From an uncultured Oscillospiraceae bacterium (GTDB taxonomy: Bacteria > Bacillota > Clostridia > Oscillospirales > Oscillospiraceae), in NCBI GenBank assembly GCA_905236265.1, contig CAJOOV010000238.1, forward strand, positions 1-6,771: 6,771 bases of DNA. The letters run 5' to 3'. How positions within the stretch are numbered: position 1 is the first letter of the stretch; each line of letters begins with the position of its first letter. A model generated the notes under the pieces. That model was not told where the DNA came from, did no database searches, and worked only from the letters and a program-made list of their open reading frames with translations. Of this stretch, positions 4,747-6,771 are shown piece after piece. The position numbers and the translations under genes are program-made.

Positions 4747-4819
4747 CCCCTGACCGCCCCTGAACGGAGCCAGCCGCCCAAAATCCGCAAAACATTTTTC
4801 GGAAACCCTTCAATCCCTC

Positions 4820-4849
4820 TGGACAAATGCAGCGGGAAGCTGTTATAAT
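4820..4849 (+). promoter_or_regulatory. Sigma-A type promoter of the phospho-sugar mutase gene
   Basis: TGGACA (4820-4825) and a perfect TATAAT (4844-4849) are 18 nt apart, matching consensus at 5/6 and 6/6. The predicted start near 4856 leaves a leader of about 28 nt before the ATG at 4884. It makes the mutase gene an independent unit from murA-walJ-rlmH. Confidence 0.8.
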
Positions 4850-4883
4850 AAACTATCTTCAAAAAATGATGGAGGTGTTTCCA

Positions 4884-6617
4884 ATGTCCTATATGGATAC
4901 CTATGAAAAATGGTTGAACTCTCCCGCCCTTTCCGCCGATGAGAAGGCTGAGTTGGAAGCGATCAAGGACGATCCCAAGGAAATCGAATCCCGTTTCTTT
5001 GGACCGCTGGAATTTGGCACCGCAGGTCTTCGCGGCACCATGTGCGTGGGTCTTCACCAGATGAACCGCCATGTGGTGGGTCACGCAACGCAGGCATTTG
5101 CCGAGGTTGTCAAGGCAGAGGGAGCCGAGGCATGTGAAAAGGGCGTTGTGGTCATCTGTGACTGCCGCAACCACTCGCAGGAGTTTGCCGAGACCGCCGC
5201 AGCGATTCTCGCTGCCAACGGCATCAAGGTCAAGCTGTTTGAGTCCCTGCGCCCCACTCCGGAGGTCTCCTTCGCCGTGCGCTATTACGGTGCGCAGGCA
5301 GGCATCAATATCACTGCCTCCCACAACCCCAAGGAGTACAACGGCTACAAGGTCTATTGGAGCGACGGCGCACAGCTTCCCCCTGTCCACGCTGATGTGG
5401 TAGCGGCCAAGATGAAGGAGCTGGATATCTTTGCCGATGTGAAGACCATGGATCTGGACGAGGCAAAGGCCAGCGGCATGGTCACGATTCTGGGCGAAGA
5501 GACAGACGAGAAGTTCTTGGAGCAGGTGATGGGTCAGGTCATTGACCGTGAGAGCGTGGCAAAGATTGCCGACACCTTCGGCATTGTCTACACCCCCTTC
5601 CACGGCACCGGCTACAAGCTGATTCCCGAGGCGCTGAAGCGTCTGGGCATGAAGAACGTCTACTGTGTACCTGAGCAGATGGTCATCGACGGCAACTTCC
5701 CCACGGTGGCCTCTCCCAACCCGGAGAACCCCGAGGGCTTCTACATTGCGGTAGAGCTGGCGAAGAAGCACGGCTGCGATCTGATTTGCGGCTCTGACCC
5801 TGACGCAGACCGTGTCGGCCTGATGGTCAAGAACTCCGCCGGGGATTATGTGGTGCTCAGCGGCAACCAGACCGGACTGCTGCTGGAGGACTATGCCATT
5901 CAGGTGCGCAAGCGCTTTGGCATCCTGCCGGAGAATGCCTATTGCAATACCACCATCGTCTCCTCCGCCATGGCCTCCAAGATCGCCGAGGACAACGGTG
6001 TGAAGTGCGCCCGCACCTTCACCGGCTTCAAGTTCCTGGGCGAGAAGAAGGACAAGCTGGAGAAGTCCGGCGAGGGCAAGGTCATCTTCTCCTATGAGGA
6101 GTCCTGCGGCTATATGTTCGGCGACTATGTCCGTGATAAGGACGCCGTCACTGCTATCGTCATCGCAGTGGAGATGGCCGCCTATTATGCCACGCAGGGC
6201 AAGACCCTGTATGATGCCCTCATGGATCTGTACGAGAAGTACGGCTACTACGGGGAGAAGACCCTGAATCTGGTCATGCCCGGTCTGGACGGCATGAGCA
6301 AGATGGCCGCCATTATGAGCAAGCTCCATGCCGAGCCCCTCACGCAGGTGGCAGGCACCAGAGTCGCCGTTGCCAAGGACTACAAGACGGGCACGGCTAC
6401 CGAAACCGCTACCGGAAAGGTCAGCGAGATGGAGCTGAAGGACTCCAATGTCGTGTCCTACGACCTGGAAGACGGCACCACGTTCATCATCCGCCCCTCC
6501 GGAACCGAGCCTAAGATCAAGGTCTATATCCTCACCAGCGGCAAGACACAGGCCGAGGTGGACGAGAAGATCAAGAAGTATGTTGACTTCGCCCCCACAG
6601 TGAAGGAACTGGGCTGA
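4884..6617 (+). CDS. pgcA: Phospho-sugar mutase (alpha-D-phosphohexomutase, phosphoglucomutase PgcA type)
   Basis: This enzyme moves phosphate between C1 and C6 of hexoses such as glucose, through a phosphoserine intermediate and a bisphosphate. It supplies glucose 1-phosphate for UDP-glucose, envelope sugars and glycogen. All four domains of the superfamily are present in 577 residues, close to B. subtilis PgcA: GTAGLRG (46-52), TASHNPKEYNGYK (144-156) with catalytic Ser146, the magnesium loop GSDPDADR (303-310) with Asp305, Asp307 and Asp309, the sugar loop EESCGY (405-410), and the phosphate loop RPSGTEPK (537-544). It is cytoplasmic with no signal peptide. I take the start at ATG 4884, preceded by GGAGGTG with GGAGG 8 nt upstream. 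The frame is open back to an ATG at 4827, but that codon lies inside the promoter spacer and upstream of any transcript. Whether it prefers glucose or mannose phosphate cannot be read from sequence; the length favours the PgcA branch. Confidence 0.93.
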   Translation: MSYMDTYEKWLNSPALSADEKAELEAIKDDPKEIESRFFGPLEFGTAGLRGTMCVGLHQMNRHVVGHATQAFAEVVKAEGAEACEKGVVVICDCRNHSQEFAETAAAILAANGIKVKLFESLRPTPEVSFAVRYYGAQAGINITASHNPKEYNGYKVYWSDGAQLPPVHADVVAAKMKELDIFADVKTMDLDEAKASGMVTILGEETDEKFLEQVMGQVIDRESVAKIADTFGIVYTPFHGTGYKLIPEALKRLGMKNVYCVPEQMVIDGNFPTVASPNPENPEGFYIAVELAKKHGCDLICGSDPDADRVGLMVKNSAGDYVVLSGNQTGLLLEDYAIQVRKRFGILPENAYCNTTIVSSAMASKIAEDNGVKCARTFTGFKFLGEKKDKLEKSGEGKVIFSYEESCGYMFGDYVRDKDAVTAIVIAVEMAAYYATQGKTLYDALMDLYEKYGYYGEKTLNLVMPGLDGMSKMAAIMSKLHAEPLTQVAGTRVAVAKDYKTGTATETATGKVSEMELKDSNVVSYDLEDGTTFIIRPSGTEPKIKVYILTSGKTQAEVDEKIKKYVDFAPTVKELG

Positions 6618-6637
6618 TTTCACCGTTTTTCATCCCT

Positions 6638-6667
6638 GCCCCCGCCGGTTCTCCGGCGGGGGCTTTC
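6638..6667 (+). terminator. Rho-independent terminator of the phospho-sugar mutase gene
   Basis: GCCCCCGCCGG (6638-6648) and CCGGCGGGGGC (6653-6663) form a perfect 11-bp GC-rich stem around TTCT. It is followed by TTTCAT and begins 20 nt after the stop codon. The T run is short but the stem is very strong. Confidence 0.9.
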
Positions 6668-6671
6668 ATCA

Positions 6672-6698
6672 CAGACAAAGTCCTATGGACTTTGTCTG
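6672..6698. repeat. Perfect 12-bp inverted repeat just beyond the terminator
   Basis: CAGACAAAGTCC (6672-6683) and GGACTTTGTCTG (6687-6698) are perfect complements around TAT. The hairpin starts 8 nt after the mutase terminator stem and has no T run on either side. It looks like the first half of a composite palindromic intergenic element. Confidence 0.85.
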
Positions 6699-6706
6699 CG
6701 AGCTTT

Positions 6707-6755
6707 GCATCCATGCTGCGCGCACTCCCTTCGGTCGCACACTTGCATGGATAGC
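6707..6755. repeat. Larger imperfect palindrome at the right edge
   Basis: ATCCATGC (6709-6716) pairs perfectly with GCATGGAT (6745-6752), and past a bulged A the helix extends to 6707-6755. Inside it, GCG (6720-6722) can pair with CGC (6736-6738), or TGCG (6717-6720) with CGCA (6736-6739). At the tip CTTCGG (6729-6734) gives a C(UUCG)G tetraloop. TATTTTT follows at 6759-6765, so it may also terminate plus-strand transcripts. No gene is recognisable from 6618 to the window end. Confidence 0.65.
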
Positions 6756-6771
6756 AGTATTTTTGCACCGA

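Noticed and set aside
4747..4819. Terminator after rlmH
   Set aside because: The best candidate (CCGCAAAACATTTTTCGG region) has a mismatched AT-rich stem and a loop too small to be stable, so I do not call it.
4701..6623. A 640-codon minus-strand open frame across the mutase gene
   Set aside because: It is antisense to a complete phosphohexomutase with all catalytic motifs. The frame also runs through the mutase promoter and shows no recognisable domain.
6571..6768. A 65-codon minus-strand frame at the right edge
   Set aside because: It covers the mutase 3' end, its terminator and two palindromes. The coding potential follows from the palindromic sequence and there is no family signature.

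Overview
The window looks like chromosomal DNA from a moderately GC-rich member of the Clostridia (Bacillota), plausibly an Oscillospirales-type gut bacterium. That placement is an inference from three things: strong AAAGGAGG-type Shine-Dalgarno sites, a one-piece tmRNA of Firmicutes type, and a murA / WalJ-type metallo-beta-lactamase-fold hydrolase / rlmH gene order. Almost everything here is core housekeeping. I see no CRISPR array, transposase, toxin-antitoxin pair or defence system.

Layout: (1) Positions 1-192 are AT-rich and hold no complete gene. They carry a perfect tandem 12-bp repeat and a strong terminator for the tmRNA. (2) The minus strand, read right to left, carries smpB (1681-1205), a single-domain cyclophilin peptidyl-prolyl isomerase (1134-613) and the tmRNA gene ssrA (540-193). 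The RNA and protein partners of trans-translation are therefore co-oriented and separated only by the isomerase gene. (3) Positions 1697-2091 are a 395-bp divergent control region. It holds a good smpB promoter, a cluster of ATTACAATC-type repeats including a perfect 10-bp-arm inverted repeat, a good murA promoter, a 13-bp dyad just downstream of the murA -10 box, and a roughly 150-nt structured murA leader. (4) The plus strand carries murA (2092-3390), the WalJ/YycJ-type hydrolase (3472-4251) and rlmH (4264-4746). These form a probable operon with a hairpin in the first junction and a 12-nt gap at the second. (5) A separate plus-strand unit carries a phospho-sugar mutase of the PgcA type (4884-6617), with its own consensus promoter and a textbook terminator. 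(6) The right edge (6672-6771) is a palindromic, non-coding intergenic element.

Functionally, the left unit is ribosome rescue (SmpB plus tmRNA) with a folding catalyst. The central unit couples the first committed step of peptidoglycan synthesis (MurA) with a walJ-rlmH pair. The last gene interconverts hexose phosphates that feed envelope sugar synthesis and glycogen metabolism.

The places most worth a second look are non-coding: the repeat cluster and structured leader upstream of murA, the possible integration-element edge beside the tmRNA 3' end, the unusual tmRNA tag ending, and the palindromic element at the right edge. No new multi-gene system is visible.
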